Positions 21,001 through 23,025 of a stretch of DNA of 26,211 nucleotides are shown here, one piece after another. The stretch spans positions 1 to 26,211 of the forward strand of contig RFNU01000227.1 in NCBI GenBank assembly GCA_009927065.1, written 5' to 3'. Source of the stretch: a bacterium. Its GTDB lineage: Bacteria > Pseudomonadota > Gammaproteobacteria > Berkiellales > Berkiellaceae. How positions within the stretch are numbered: position 1 is the stretch's first letter; every line of letters starts with the position of its first letter. The notes beneath the pieces were generated by a model, which made no database searches, was not told the DNA's origin, and saw nothing but the letters and a program-made list of their open reading frames with translations. Both the position numbers and the translations under genes were made by a program.

Positions 21001-22808
21001 CTACAGCGCCAGATGCAATCTCATTGATAAGTATTTATGTTTATGATGCTAATAATAAAGCAACGCCATTTAGCTATATTGGTGCTAATACGATTCCTAC
21101 CTCTCACTATTTTGAAGTTAGCCCGGCACCATCGCCAAACTATTTAGTTTACACTAAAGATTTCTTGGATGGATTTGGCGCTCAGCTTTATGCAGATACA
21201 TTACAGCTTTCTTATAATCTTGAGTCGGTGGCTGCCGCTTCAAATCCTAACGCTGTCACAAATCTTGGATTTAGCAATATTAATTTAATATCCGTTTCTC
21301 ATGGACAAAATGCTGATTTAGCACCAGGAATTACTTCGAATAATCCAACAGTGGGTATGATCGCTGATAGCATCAATCCTCAAAATATTGTCGCAATTTC
21401 TGGCTCGGATTATTATCAGGTAGGCCAAAGGAATTTCGATAAATTGTATACTTATTCAACATATTCATCCTCGTATTCAACTGTTAGTCCTCAATTAACT
21501 TCGAATGCAAACTATTTACGTGATGTTGGTGCTGGCACCGCAACCTATCAACGTTACAATGCTTTTGTTTACACAAATAATATTGATATTAATTCAAGCA
21601 CTTCAACTGTTACCGCCGGTGCTTATGGTGGTACAGATATTATGTTTACAAGCACTCGTGCTTCTACTACTAGTGACTGGGGGATCAATGTTCTTGAATA
21701 TTATACCCCAGCAGCAACAAGTAACCTGTCTACTAACAGAAAAGCTTTTACTTCTGCATCATATAATGCAACAGCATCAGTCAGTTATATTGGTTCTGCA
21801 AAAAACTTTGATTATCTTGTTGGAACATCAGCTGGAGATTATTTATACGTTGCTCGTGGTGAAAAATCTGGTTATGCCAATCAACCATTACCCATCACGA
21901 TACAAACAGATTTCACAAGTTTAACTGATTTATCGAATTTACAAACATTCCAAGTTCGTGATGTTGTGATTGGTACAGCAGGAAATAATCATATTTATGC
22001 CCATAACCCCTTAGTGCCTTTAGCTGCAGACAATACCTTAGCTGGAGCTAATGATTATGATAGCAATGCCGGATCATTAATCATTCCAGGTCCAGGAAAT
22101 AATGATATTTATAGCGGTCATGGCAGTAATATTATGCTTCTAGGAAATATTACTGGAATGCAAGGTATTCAATTTTTGACCGGTAGTGATAGTCAGTTAA
22201 AGCCAGTTAATGTCACTGCCGGTGAAGCCTTAACAACAACAGGATCATTCTTTAGATTGACCCAAGTCTCTACCACTGGTGTGACAACAGATACCACCAC
22301 GACGACAACTTCTGGCAGCACAACAACCGCATCATCGGGCTCGACTATATCTTCTACAACTAGTGCATTACCTTTAGCCTTTAATGCAGCTAAGCTGACC
22401 AATCCAGGGATAGCAGCTCCCCTCACAGCAGGCGGAGTAGATGTTATTCACTATTCTCTCGATACGGTGGTTGCTGATTTAGCGGCAGATAGAGATATTA
22501 TCTATTTCTTCAAGGCTCCTGATAAAATTGATTTAAGTCTTCTTCTCGATCAGTTAGGAGTTGTGGCTGAAGATAGAGCGGTATTCTCTAGCAATAATGC
22601 TACTGGTGTTATTTATGTTGAAGATATATCAAGCTCTCCATACTTTCATCCATTAGCGAACAGTGGGGATTCAATGGCAACAAGTGTCAGTATTCACTAT
22701 GAAGGCCATATTTACTACATTGCTGATATTTATGGTATGTCGCCAGCGGATTTCCAAGCTGTTACTGGACAAGGAAACACCGCGTCTAATTTCTTTATCC
22801 TTGGCTAA
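1..22808 (+). CDS. Giant type I-secreted surface/adhesin-like protein, 5'-truncated by window
   Basis: The frame is open from the first complete codon at base 3 to TAA at 22806-22808, giving 7,601 visible residues without a stop. The true start lies upstream; the TTG at 105 is only the first start-like codon. Residue number here is base/3. Visible domains are P-Y-Y-N/D repeats (residues about 330-860), beta-rich modules with a conserved Trp (1020-5330), coiled coils (2834-2882, 4300-4361), a Tyr-rich segment (3495-3840), an array of N-x-x-D units (5400-6800), RTX-like nonapeptides (7274-7380) and a type I secretion C-terminal domain (7477-7601). I see only three Cys (2989, 3533, 6000), as is usual for proteins secreted unfolded. 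Families with this layout (LapA-like or RTX adhesins) pass through a TolC-type channel and act at the cell surface or outside the cell. Adhesion is inferred; no enzymatic domain was recognised. No transporter gene lies downstream. Confidence 0.9.
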   Translation, partial: PNPAQFPSTIDQAALSNLSLGLLTERSTDNIQTALTGFTNVGSPNATHFRLNANEIINPATSTSATAITLQSTVSAILQEVALYLSSVSSSTQNYTGIQQAYQNLLTASTQPHSASAESLAQDSIIQLYGYIPTFDSVNNVNGVLAAIYLTSLLSNDSLTNDPSRWFLMSNISNVHNVYYSVDPVSQIGSYIMRSMPITVDQYGVLTNIGTQATASQYSAGLQSAKNSYTQFLTSYQTLINTQPASEYNALQSDYNFFATYAGTLNVGKQFIANDIQHYILINNAVGANPVTNKAGVALASSVVNAATDVYSSANQTNPITVTIAQDTNIATYNSSGEPVSGLFDSNGNPLTINSLSAYTGPVYSAVNLNASGINTGTVLTTDQVNATLVPFYSNTGVQLTVAGLKTYQALHDAQGNSLFAQQAKNINATYTNWLNYIDSVNSAVITSSGFALTPYYDIGHNKLTINQLLAATSIYTATGALLNSQQSNTLKALYQTGLNSGTSLLSNTRFYDAHGSILKTDQIGYQEQLYDQQKNIYNDSIMQAIIEMYNKSIVNHNVAAFNNLLSMQTPYYNSSYDRLNLQELLITPVLYTGTSSTQALSSTQSQQIVNAFVDAIDERIVPASMLVSLSPYSSIAGGEKINFSAALGVNTLYDTNANALTTQQVTAVQNTYGTLLLTRSIEDLLLSAVPYYNAAGQQLTTYGLINASSVYNSQGVMIYSARSSNASTHPASAYITQIQNTLYSAVLVPAYNSDRQQLNVAQLTQAIAAESQLYTDTTGQTAYTPVQLSSMQADYYTAASTSALNGLFQSIPILTQSGFSSVSPLSLTDVAVYDGYGFNLTIVDAYNAALFEASNAYNSFVQQLESYQLTNPTLLTTTQLAYFEQYLLSSSTNTMTAALYSVGQMDIANSIKEVFDNIASYANLPASLLNDFKRYYNQVIIADSIIHPILVMDAHTKGNFVAEQIDNSNLTYMGFYNYQVNTDAPVDARVDATAQPGSSSTTVINQTADPNVLSTNLHITVDFPNQSGATGLKNLVVKLPTISTAGSPENENYLYDFQWTLGQGASADWVLNVDTLTYTPSVNTIISGSQVLTFDIPVQFNKYAFYGVNFAQTFSLALPASVIDAQGNANQNVTLMLGNQAISVLRGEKLTSSSVLAATSNLDQAIYALQDPDGYLSIIQVYGDPISVSWITSGGQINITSSDSQWLPQLLTLDHSELYFLQPNSAYVENVNVVDQDGLLVSYQSTNLNTVLPTNTGLGLDGYIGGTTPSTSSTVANPLKDVPIDITYDKVFHYGFGLPSDQVVASTESMATTMSNPLVSTEMSSGLMGLSDPFGATQNANGYENLLSSYNNVELMIFPTSNASLSVSPNGFYRVSVNNSQLDLFFEQIEAMIEQATVGLTDASAIATATANVFKGVTFEVTDTLNNTDLSLGFINEITGVVSSVLNIYNFTNTGKSITGSDVQQFYNQYQSLRGTDSVYNSLYVFFAKDYAGQVDINLTATTQSSSTSSNASGSFGLMPLQHLEIQPIVDNITSVNHTVELSYLTNSAGRLNGLLQVSIPVTIDLGEQNGSTDHLVKLRLSNYMKNIPINTITGSLQSTSGLWYLNENNTMLSLNAESASDIIFARPLDYSSTGVITDSLVFNLDVGQYLQQLQINYTELDPSQQQTYLSNALNGITFNSQLEVLSNLTGDFNAANNYISSNQNTIVTPTGVLSQAGLIPVDTINIGFINSANIAQNESLGTLTFTQVGTTNVIPSLNLGTWTGSSSLSQYIINQINTASIPNLRASLDVNGTDVILTGSNDVKYDISHIAGNTSNTYFSSLNYSLYAAGHTDSLDVYSSAFKIGQQPTNIDDVITLLPVLENLVATTTDRQVATYTQNIINAVRNAYHENIEITITNRLQNNATLNTIVDSINTTMNSLKIDYLGMNDSWDVYAINVSESTAITRTSNGVTTTSISAIPSFTLNGTSFSLPAPLSNGTSFSTVTGGYDISLLSQSNTLTATASALPYQLIMNYSFTPQVAASNIEYTYKVYKASDPTAVVSPAWNVYRIDLIEYDSVQDQTVTLSNYYLEVDSASVVLTGEGTNPSESSTVSPAGLYPLFPTMPTKDEVQQWTVYQNQIYENIPETERTPIVLQPIYEISNPNRLVSTLQQGQASAITTLLVGTQSVATPLLEIYGTSSSSFAVDAPWQAYFASKQLLNSDAFQVFVDSANNFMAEYNIILAQSDAQTGNPQVSNRYEDVNLSPIFEKILQDYDLNTFNQYQYNIEQIAKESILIELKGFTLSQDGSPLILSPEEFVVATTTSSSSSDSSSTSVSTNDSSSADETSSLAVTYQLTGPALLNALNTWLNDKAAGKNPAYSVLLAPPKGFSGGFSYSVDYTSNGTTYSAQPEKLINVDQVVNGFSQVHPIVLSTDVSLFNPYLMADAGITYVSSMSPAEFNQSLENTNIESSAVNQNSAFNNAIQNANIFKLDSKVYMIINFDFEIDSQANQNTVLNLTINSSTAIPDSKPSEPFAETQMLEGQNAESVVKNNPIDVSRLTVTPPSRGIADNDDWTMSGVSTDETVTYALSLSGMPAGQYRKQLVLSYDINKLPGSILLTQDVQQNKNQLNDYFNALSIEVKTQSTALPANTALIGTTATSSSSSTAMHVDFGTGNREPVIYPVAPSTLTKTSGIDSAVRYESSGYNTGLDFYNTIYMVDLAPAFEQVRAYAYDQNGYLRSNIWNNLEVVLTVAAGQEYYAGQTYIPKLVGHSDLFELINPSSSQSSGGVQSVPSAAQLSSSINYVLSGASLESMFVNWTAQTYNIDSAQQRAFINQENIVSMAKSNSSQAGGNQALVDLTTDIQNLQSEINQENQAILATQAQVQSLNGQLQTQLNTFTSSYNSKLATDSGAFNINNRLNADYTSYYQAANSYYVVQQMLGQLGQATGSPTAKVAFGDGTTKTYQDFFNSNPLVITQGVSSTSSNATISTVNSISKAIAGLNLTSMCAFDRSVFFDSNGLTRDAYLNGTQIVAKGQTSLPVAISAAGFLSNSSTQQQYILTNNYFIIINTNGAVDAVNNTGIRNSSGTAVSLTLDAPASSTAIMPVNVGYHSVYKYISPGKTAANNDHLNIAQLTKDPNIGLILDGIDYKAMVFETNLNGHGTSNAFVAGIDDSMYLLDGYTASILGYFNSQVAQISNGVSRGYFYNQTPSSQINYLQNSSLTSPYVTALDGMMLKDSAVVATVGFGIENFIAYGNNLGLNYSNSTATTADYLMSNTSTAPNAEEQIVNVNNGKLTVNVVLPAAMSSGVNGLSIASLLQQNFNLTSDQIALIDNIKVTTHSSAATYTATTKPSVTAATYTNDQTNAFSTSASIRANSAIDKVTFTFKSIPSMQTIELGHQLAGYNFGGLATNLNTAVSDTPVQSTASNAPFNVSDTIYSTQSFNTDVIGNTNFANYSGKVVDYSKGLYFKGPLTTSSISTSNLQGGSAIKYLDDTYMLNLFTFANHSTNSYSWDSRDSAPYGREPGVINNVIPSYISNTYYYNQYDVRYECPAIINNHGTHYDYTVYQQGFNYAYNYYNSLRRSPVTVFHDFTSDSNTLVATDQQNALSLQNWLTGSWQSQSNASTNQSALSAITTAANTTSYGTQDYASALKDLLAAYKNQSGSSSTQINNLYSALASNLAVTSSSALNYGYFNKMSTLFNAANTMINSFSNYDTKFNMGGLNLGVINPVSTSATSSWGKLATGNIGVSSNMRSDDSRLLSTIINGYNLNSDNYSNQGDYSIYQYVQSGNRWSNAGGGNWRYYGPSGGVYNFPGQGKILFLSEALMNYQMNGFGPSYPSINNRNSPPTSYQAAQNYAMGGLKNKVGTAATIVAQGTIVATDSQSAPSGINLGYDLFTTTKPSFTNSSISNLNQLLFNGGSGSKLLNTTDLTTINTTSWANSTAWRNQLSGWNNKSAFTALSSVPGTTGLSSRGSMSWPLLLWDVAYQMQKVDFIQHIGDYNPANSGSNNNPMSVYGQLGELTRLAYEAEMASRLMTGNTINAASPSYGSFSNSLYARLSTTLGNKNINSNNDTATITLTSYNQYPTLYAYYYNLYKLGQGLLSNLQLATNNIQTDYKQMGVYATVNEVNANNALESLLESLMTGTTLDSTGLIQYTDIINNFINVKSQSSIDNVMQTMNTSSFYLVQIVTNNTVDGLTTSYTNGFQIVRENRDASGNTLFNPLVPTVNSSGNTSYTQSQTAITLSPSSTMSSAAGSIGNVSYYAVRYPNLDTFITYEIQYGSTLYEFYAQQAVKDLNINSGVMNQDYAPSILYQLAYQNELLNKQKNQTLPQLQQDMLNKQLEFDQLIIATGPGYYESLLALQKEQIKLIDLDYSKVGLELSPYNLSHYGVSGAVVVNGSPSKFMGDVVINTAPIPSGVAPAGSISPILTTDKTPATMPQLILKSFTVDQNDDSTLSGHFLMTLTIDFYLENLSGNETDTLSLRLYYLDENGNKVNLPVEPVIKALDSTGQPLDTNEWTVITQAQTAGELSSNPQFIRNAIVLPQDPSQTQSQVTSTQLSNYQKELSSARHFTETVQISIPIYNAILPVAIHMAENPLATNTITAQSLGINADVIVVSSQQSSAMDDPVTTSLALTTANDIQYFPLNYADPNNNSLTIASEQDLFKAVELSAYDLTEFLLELYDRAHVPGYNNKSIIEGSSINFETTGNQIVNYLMGSLNQFTDFGGVTKTREVQNALQSGSLAGKALLNIYEAWQPVWFNSSISVGYKYNQYAKTLSQTQALVDGFATALWASAYNDAKLLDALSSYSATQTLPSVTTIPLDEVTSFLELSRSTTGIDVIQLSLFANAQTPGSSTLTFSPLLFDKILDNYNLKGVDIDLHLNTNTDTETYIKSYIQSFNRISATTGLWLEYQPKENSSNVADGIIYVHQSNPLTSRSTGVYEWYSRSFFEENQFIPILSVESLPHNQIYRYALVNSDGTLGSFTKSVNGVATALTLTDVYQNPNTFYVIGHTDSTSGELTVDGYIAYNDTNQAYQVVKTTANNINLSTETSSGVQIQTVAQSYPFSDLLTSAYLDWMHIKQSGSGLGSSPQAPSNQLITDLESYTISSANEEWLYSTTPALTLYYQFKDKTKFLNTDSDTGILTQYVNSGNVVANTPAATFFKYYDLKDELTAMQDGLNTSFGALDTWKNTQYYYLNVPAENPAQYTKIYFMPQYGSDADFVISGSQMFSGDAQPTAIPSKVFVVSIQPDSTLSTATSIDIRNQYPYENSSIDPNVFLAPRGTLTLNTTIDYNNHNPYNVRHLTLAFGVNSTTSAGTTVYNPYDIEMVPRSSKADWVYKNFNPLQSLSQSISSEALAQPGARSSYVAPQFNVPASTTVTPATKISLGFSAASPAMVNKGGFDFTPGSLGGVIDSFTTNDTLRFLTSGGFFVFDNQAQVKRNGGTATRYIQSQPFTITPSTGTISTVTFTGNNTGTLYIPSSQTVSFNDNGAVTQRTGGSVSLSTGDTVTFDSGEMFIPLNADGSSSTVALSNGSQLNLPANLLTRLPQGGTIKFTNITNGTSSLDTNNNAFVYFGAGGQAVTITTSSKNNANGRYLALNNADQINFGSATGSHIFGISSTGTLTGRLSGTSNQFGRNDTSTSFSGGFTLPNSGGRITANGLGDYKIVTSGSAQSLALTVSSASNPAKLYLNNRDALSYDSSFNFNNQSTTSPLTFDITGTAAGLPLTLPSLATLTAKADSSVMKFAGASSRFEINKSSSPQSLVFSPANAQSALTMNTNDTLVLRNTYGFQTTSNSKQFSLDSSSYRITLPALSGSLSYTAGTLTAASSASGSLAITGQLNYTPSSTSTRTLTLNAQDTISLPANYTLNTTSASSTLSFSQHNYTAGVKGGSTVTINGLASAAGTATVPASSSSAQIVTLTPSSTNARSLSVGNGDKIILKNLNNAFTDNTAASLSLDSNTYKITLPYGGSTTAQAQAVTVTSATAYTFKNTGTVAVTNQTVTIPLTSTDKTLSVCASDTLTTPYNSTLTATGAYTVTVNAAVSSVVLTGAFTLQRGTGTTTYANGQTLSLQANDIIRFTGSGGGSMKSNTSNTSLNVRIGTTGNYKINGSTSTNATLVVASGNVDGIAVNNGDLLTFSTGKFGNYSGSALLEFTTKNETMIMPSGTKITLDSYATGQTSGTITSNTASNSITLAQASNVDVSIKAGSSVAFNLNGTSDALSLTTPGTTSTTNALSLTLNGVSARLPESSISTSATSNRTITVSSNTTGLDLSNTGTVGLTISTSHSGYNSTVTIAGNDQLAPIASNVLGLANTSSVSALELTHSGSAMTLTLPTNTTVTSTSSAGGTVTINSTTAGITLNQAGAVDLSIAASTSNTSSIALGSSSASNPDQLTLNTNSGLKLQSTASVLLDDHNYSMSTPASNTQNITLGSGGTVTITSPSTVGISSAETLNLSIANANASYMTLHANDIMNFTNAAQFQIKSNDATTKPLFTTNTDSITILPSGSPSSLYMNAPGANFTASGSVNFWLSPSDTAYLSIASSNTSDLASLEYNDAVTLTNTNAVVTTDPNTLGLSFIATDARSQVTLPSAQPITVNANDTIQLSNLTPGNTGILIPGSTNGQQITLTSSVSANSHSLYMNPNAALALADQTATLNTSTAQLFSINPMQVKLSPTAQPIAANTALQIRDSTSLTVTNTSGSTMTITVIPGSASTSSNVYTVLANATQVLPLVSYDTVLISGLANISSSVTTMATAYPSGARDIGIALSSSAASPIALPAGGVIRSNSTTRITFEKPTTTLDVNEGEQIAFGLNGSFTTVTDIDVTVSKSGQDSYQMLAKASDGQTSIPSGGLVTFNQPGRITVNTGGALPVTTSATSTFNGNSIDLSSNGSLILFPGYQFTPTTTAFTLTLGGLTSATQTYGYNQTSPKNLLNGYVYSSSATTSNGIVNGILTNNIVLEIEQAGSAKPYVIELAAGLTVSSAVDLINQYSPLTGVYALLPTGSVASFGDIFTTIDPTAPDAISLISIYVYDANNKATPFSYIGANTIPTSHYFEVSPAPSPNYLVYTKDFLDGFGAQLYADTLQLSYNLESVAAASNPNAVTNLGFSNINLISVSHGQNADLAPGITSNNPTVGMIADSINPQNIVAISGSDYYQVGQRNFDKLYTYSTYSSSYSTVSPQLTSNANYLRDVGAGTATYQRYNAFVYTNNIDINSSTSTVTAGAYGGTDIMFTSTRASTTSDWGINVLEYYTPAATSNLSTNRKAFTSASYNATASVSYIGSAKNFDYLVGTSAGDYLYVARGEKSGYANQPLPITIQTDFTSLTDLSNLQTFQVRDVVIGTAGNNHIYAHNPLVPLAADNTLAGANDYDSNAGSLIIPGPGNNDIYSGHGSNIMLLGNITGMQGIQFLTGSDSQLKPVNVTAGEALTTTGSFFRLTQVSTTGVTTDTTTTTTSGSTTTASSGSTISSTTSALPLAFNAAKLTNPGIAAPLTAGGVDVIHYSLDTVVADLAADRDIIYFFKAPDKIDLSLLLDQLGVVAEDRAVFSSNNATGVIYVEDISSSPYFHPLANSGDSMATSVSIHYEGHIYYIADIYGMSPADFQAVTGQGNTASNFFILG
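981..2600 (+). repeat. Degenerate P-Y-Y-N/D protein repeats in the giant protein
   Basis: About nine imperfect units share the pattern [VT]-P-[YF]-Y-[ND]-x-x-G-x-x-L-T-x-x-x-L, followed by a helical Tyr/Gln/Asn-rich stretch. Examples start at bases 1170 (VPFYSNTGVQL), 1362 (TPYYDIGHNKL), 1527 (TRFYDAHGSIL), 1710 (TPYYNSSYDRL), 1956 (TLYDTNANAL), 2070 (VPYYNAAGQQL), 2247 (VPAYNSDRQQL) and 2493 (VAVYDGYGFNL), with an earlier variant near 1029 (LFDSNGNPL). Spacing is about 38-82 residues, mostly near 60. The DNA copies are strongly diverged, so this is an old protein-level repeat rather than a recent duplication. No named family was recognised. Confidence 0.6.
6907..6990 (+). other. Ser/Thr-rich low-complexity linker in the giant protein
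   Basis: Residues about 2302-2330 are almost all Ser, Thr, Asp, Asn and Glu, with a run of Ser and no hydrophobic core residues. It separates a helical Asn/Gln/Ile-rich stretch from the next beta-rich module, so a flexible interdomain linker is the simplest reading. Confidence 0.6.
8503..8646 (+). other. Predicted coiled coil in the giant protein
   Basis: Residues about 2834-2882 show heptad-like spacing of Leu, Ile and Val (LVDLTTDIQNLQSEI, then AQVQSLNGQLQTQL) in a Gln/Glu/Asn-rich helix without Pro or Gly, apart from one Gly in the last third. This suggests a coiled coil about 50 residues long, either self-associating or folding back on a partner helix within the chain. Confidence 0.5.
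10480..11530 (+). other. Tyr/Trp/Gly/Asn-rich segment of the giant protein
   Basis: Residues about 3495-3840 differ in composition from the flanks. There are clusters such as SNTYYYNQYDVRYECP and FNYAYNYYNSLRRSP, then a helical Ser/Gln/Asn-rich stretch, then a Gly/Trp/Tyr-rich part (SNAGGGNWRYYGPSGG, GFGPSYPSINNRNSPP). It holds one of the three Cys (3533) and an unusual share of Arg and Pro for this protein. Such aromatic, Gly-rich surfaces often bind ligands or carbohydrates, but no fold was recognised and function is unknown. Confidence 0.45.
12900..13083 (+). other. Second predicted coiled coil or helical hairpin in the giant protein
   Basis: Residues about 4300-4361 form two Leu/Gln/Lys-rich amphipathic helices (NELLNKQKNQTLPQLQQDML and SLLALQKEQIKLIDLDY) separated by a Gly-Pro-Gly turn near residue 4338. 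It sits immediately before a switch from Asn/Tyr-rich helical sequence to beta-rich sequence, so it may be a helical spacer or rigid joint. Confidence 0.45.
16060..20450 (+). repeat. Array of degenerate N-x-x-D beta repeats, usually 78-96 residues each
   Basis: The region is Ser/Thr/Asn/Gly-rich and built of diverged units carrying [NS]-x-x-D-x-[IL]-x-[FL]. The Asp codons are at 16209, 16470, 16758, 17034, 17292, 17526, 17760, 18009, 18177, 18354, 19362, 19617 and 19752, with a Glu variant at 20370. The first eight are spaced 87, 96, 92, 86, 78, 78 and 83 residues apart. A second landmark, a V-D-[LV]-S-I-like strand, recurs with its final residue at 18564, 18798, 19062, 19320 and 19542. The pattern predicts a long beta-solenoid or tandem beta-sandwich stalk. 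DNA identity between units is low, and no named repeat family was recognised. Confidence 0.65.
21822..22139 (+). repeat. Degenerate RTX-like nonapeptides
   Basis: Four short stretches resemble the calcium-binding RTX nonapeptide G-G-x-G-x-D-x-U-x: GTSAGDYLY (21822-21848), GTAGNNHIY (21972-21998) and the adjacent PGPGNNDIY and SGHGSNIML (22086-22139). Asn often replaces the Asp at position 6. They lie just before the secretion domain, where RTX repeats normally sit. There are far fewer than in classic RTX toxins, so calcium binding is uncertain. Confidence 0.55.
22275..22365 (+). other. Thr/Ser-rich linker before the secretion domain
   Basis: About 30 residues are nearly all Thr, Ser and Gly, including six consecutive Thr. 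The stretch separates the RTX-like part from the C-terminal secretion domain and is likely a flexible, unfolded connector. Confidence 0.6.
22431..22805 (+). other. C-terminal type I secretion target domain
   Basis: The last 125 residues resemble the C-terminal target domain found in VC_A0849-type type I secretion substrates. A start of the V-D-V-I kind (22437) is followed by D-R-D-I-I and then D-K-I-D-L-S-L-L-L at 22521-22547, matching the hallmark D-x-I-D-L-S-x-L-L. Beta strands follow (GVIYVED, SVSIHYEGHIYYI), then the segment MSPADFQAVTG, and the protein ends in hydrophobic FFILG. Known substrates carry an uncleaved C-terminal signal recognised by the ABC transporter. The assignment rests on motif order, not on a profile search. 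Confidence 0.6.
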
Positions 22809-22829
22809 AAAGACACTCCTCTTTTATAG

Positions 22830-22860
22830 CAATACCTCTAGCTCTCGCTTAGAGGTATTG
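22830..22860 (+). terminator. Hairpin after the giant gene
   Basis: A perfect 11-bp inverted repeat (CAATACCTCTA at 22830-22840, TAGAGGTATTG at 22850-22860) with a 9-base loop lies 21 bases after the stop codon. It lacks the downstream T tract of a classical intrinsic terminator, so it may instead protect the mRNA 3' end or halt polymerase only partly. Confidence 0.5.
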
Positions 22861-22910
22861 TCTAGCACTATCGTTCACAAAAAATGTTTGATTCCATTGT
22901 TGATTGCTGA

Positions 22911-22957
22911 TTGCACAAATCTGTGTTTGGCTTAAAAAGTTTTAACAAAGTTAATAT
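22911..22957 (+). promoter_or_regulatory. Possible promoter for the ankyrin gene
   Basis: The 217-base gap between the giant gene and the ankyrin gene is AT-rich. Candidate elements are TTGCAC (22911-22916) with TAAAAA (22933-22938), spacer 16, or TTGGCT (22928-22933) with TAATAT (22952-22957), spacer 18. Neither is strong. The gap and preceding hairpin argue that the ankyrin gene has its own promoter, but the exact site is a guess. Confidence 0.25.
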
Positions 22958-23010
22958 GATGAATAATTTTATGGAAAATATGTTCTATATGTTTGTAAAT
23001 AAATTTTATG

Positions 23011-23018
23011 AGAAGAGG
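23011..23018 (+). promoter_or_regulatory. Ribosome binding site that fixes the ankyrin gene start
   Basis: AGAAGAGG lies 7 bases before the ATG at 23026. The upstream in-frame ATG at 23008 has only AT-rich sequence before it, and this purine stretch would fall inside its coding region. The start at 23026 is therefore preferred. Confidence 0.6.
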
Positions 23019-23025
23019 TCTGCTC

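Noticed and set aside
21505..21924. 139-codon plus-strand open frame in another phase
   Set aside because: It lies wholly inside the giant gene and has a biased Leu/Gln/Ile composition typical of a frame shadow.
22663..22935. 90-codon plus-strand open frame crossing the end of the giant gene
   Set aside because: It runs through the C-terminal secretion domain and the hairpin in another phase and has no ribosome binding site.
23008..23010. ATG at 23008 as the ankyrin gene start
   Set aside because: It has no Shine-Dalgarno, whereas the ATG 18 bases later follows AGAAGAGG at proper spacing. It cannot be fully excluded.
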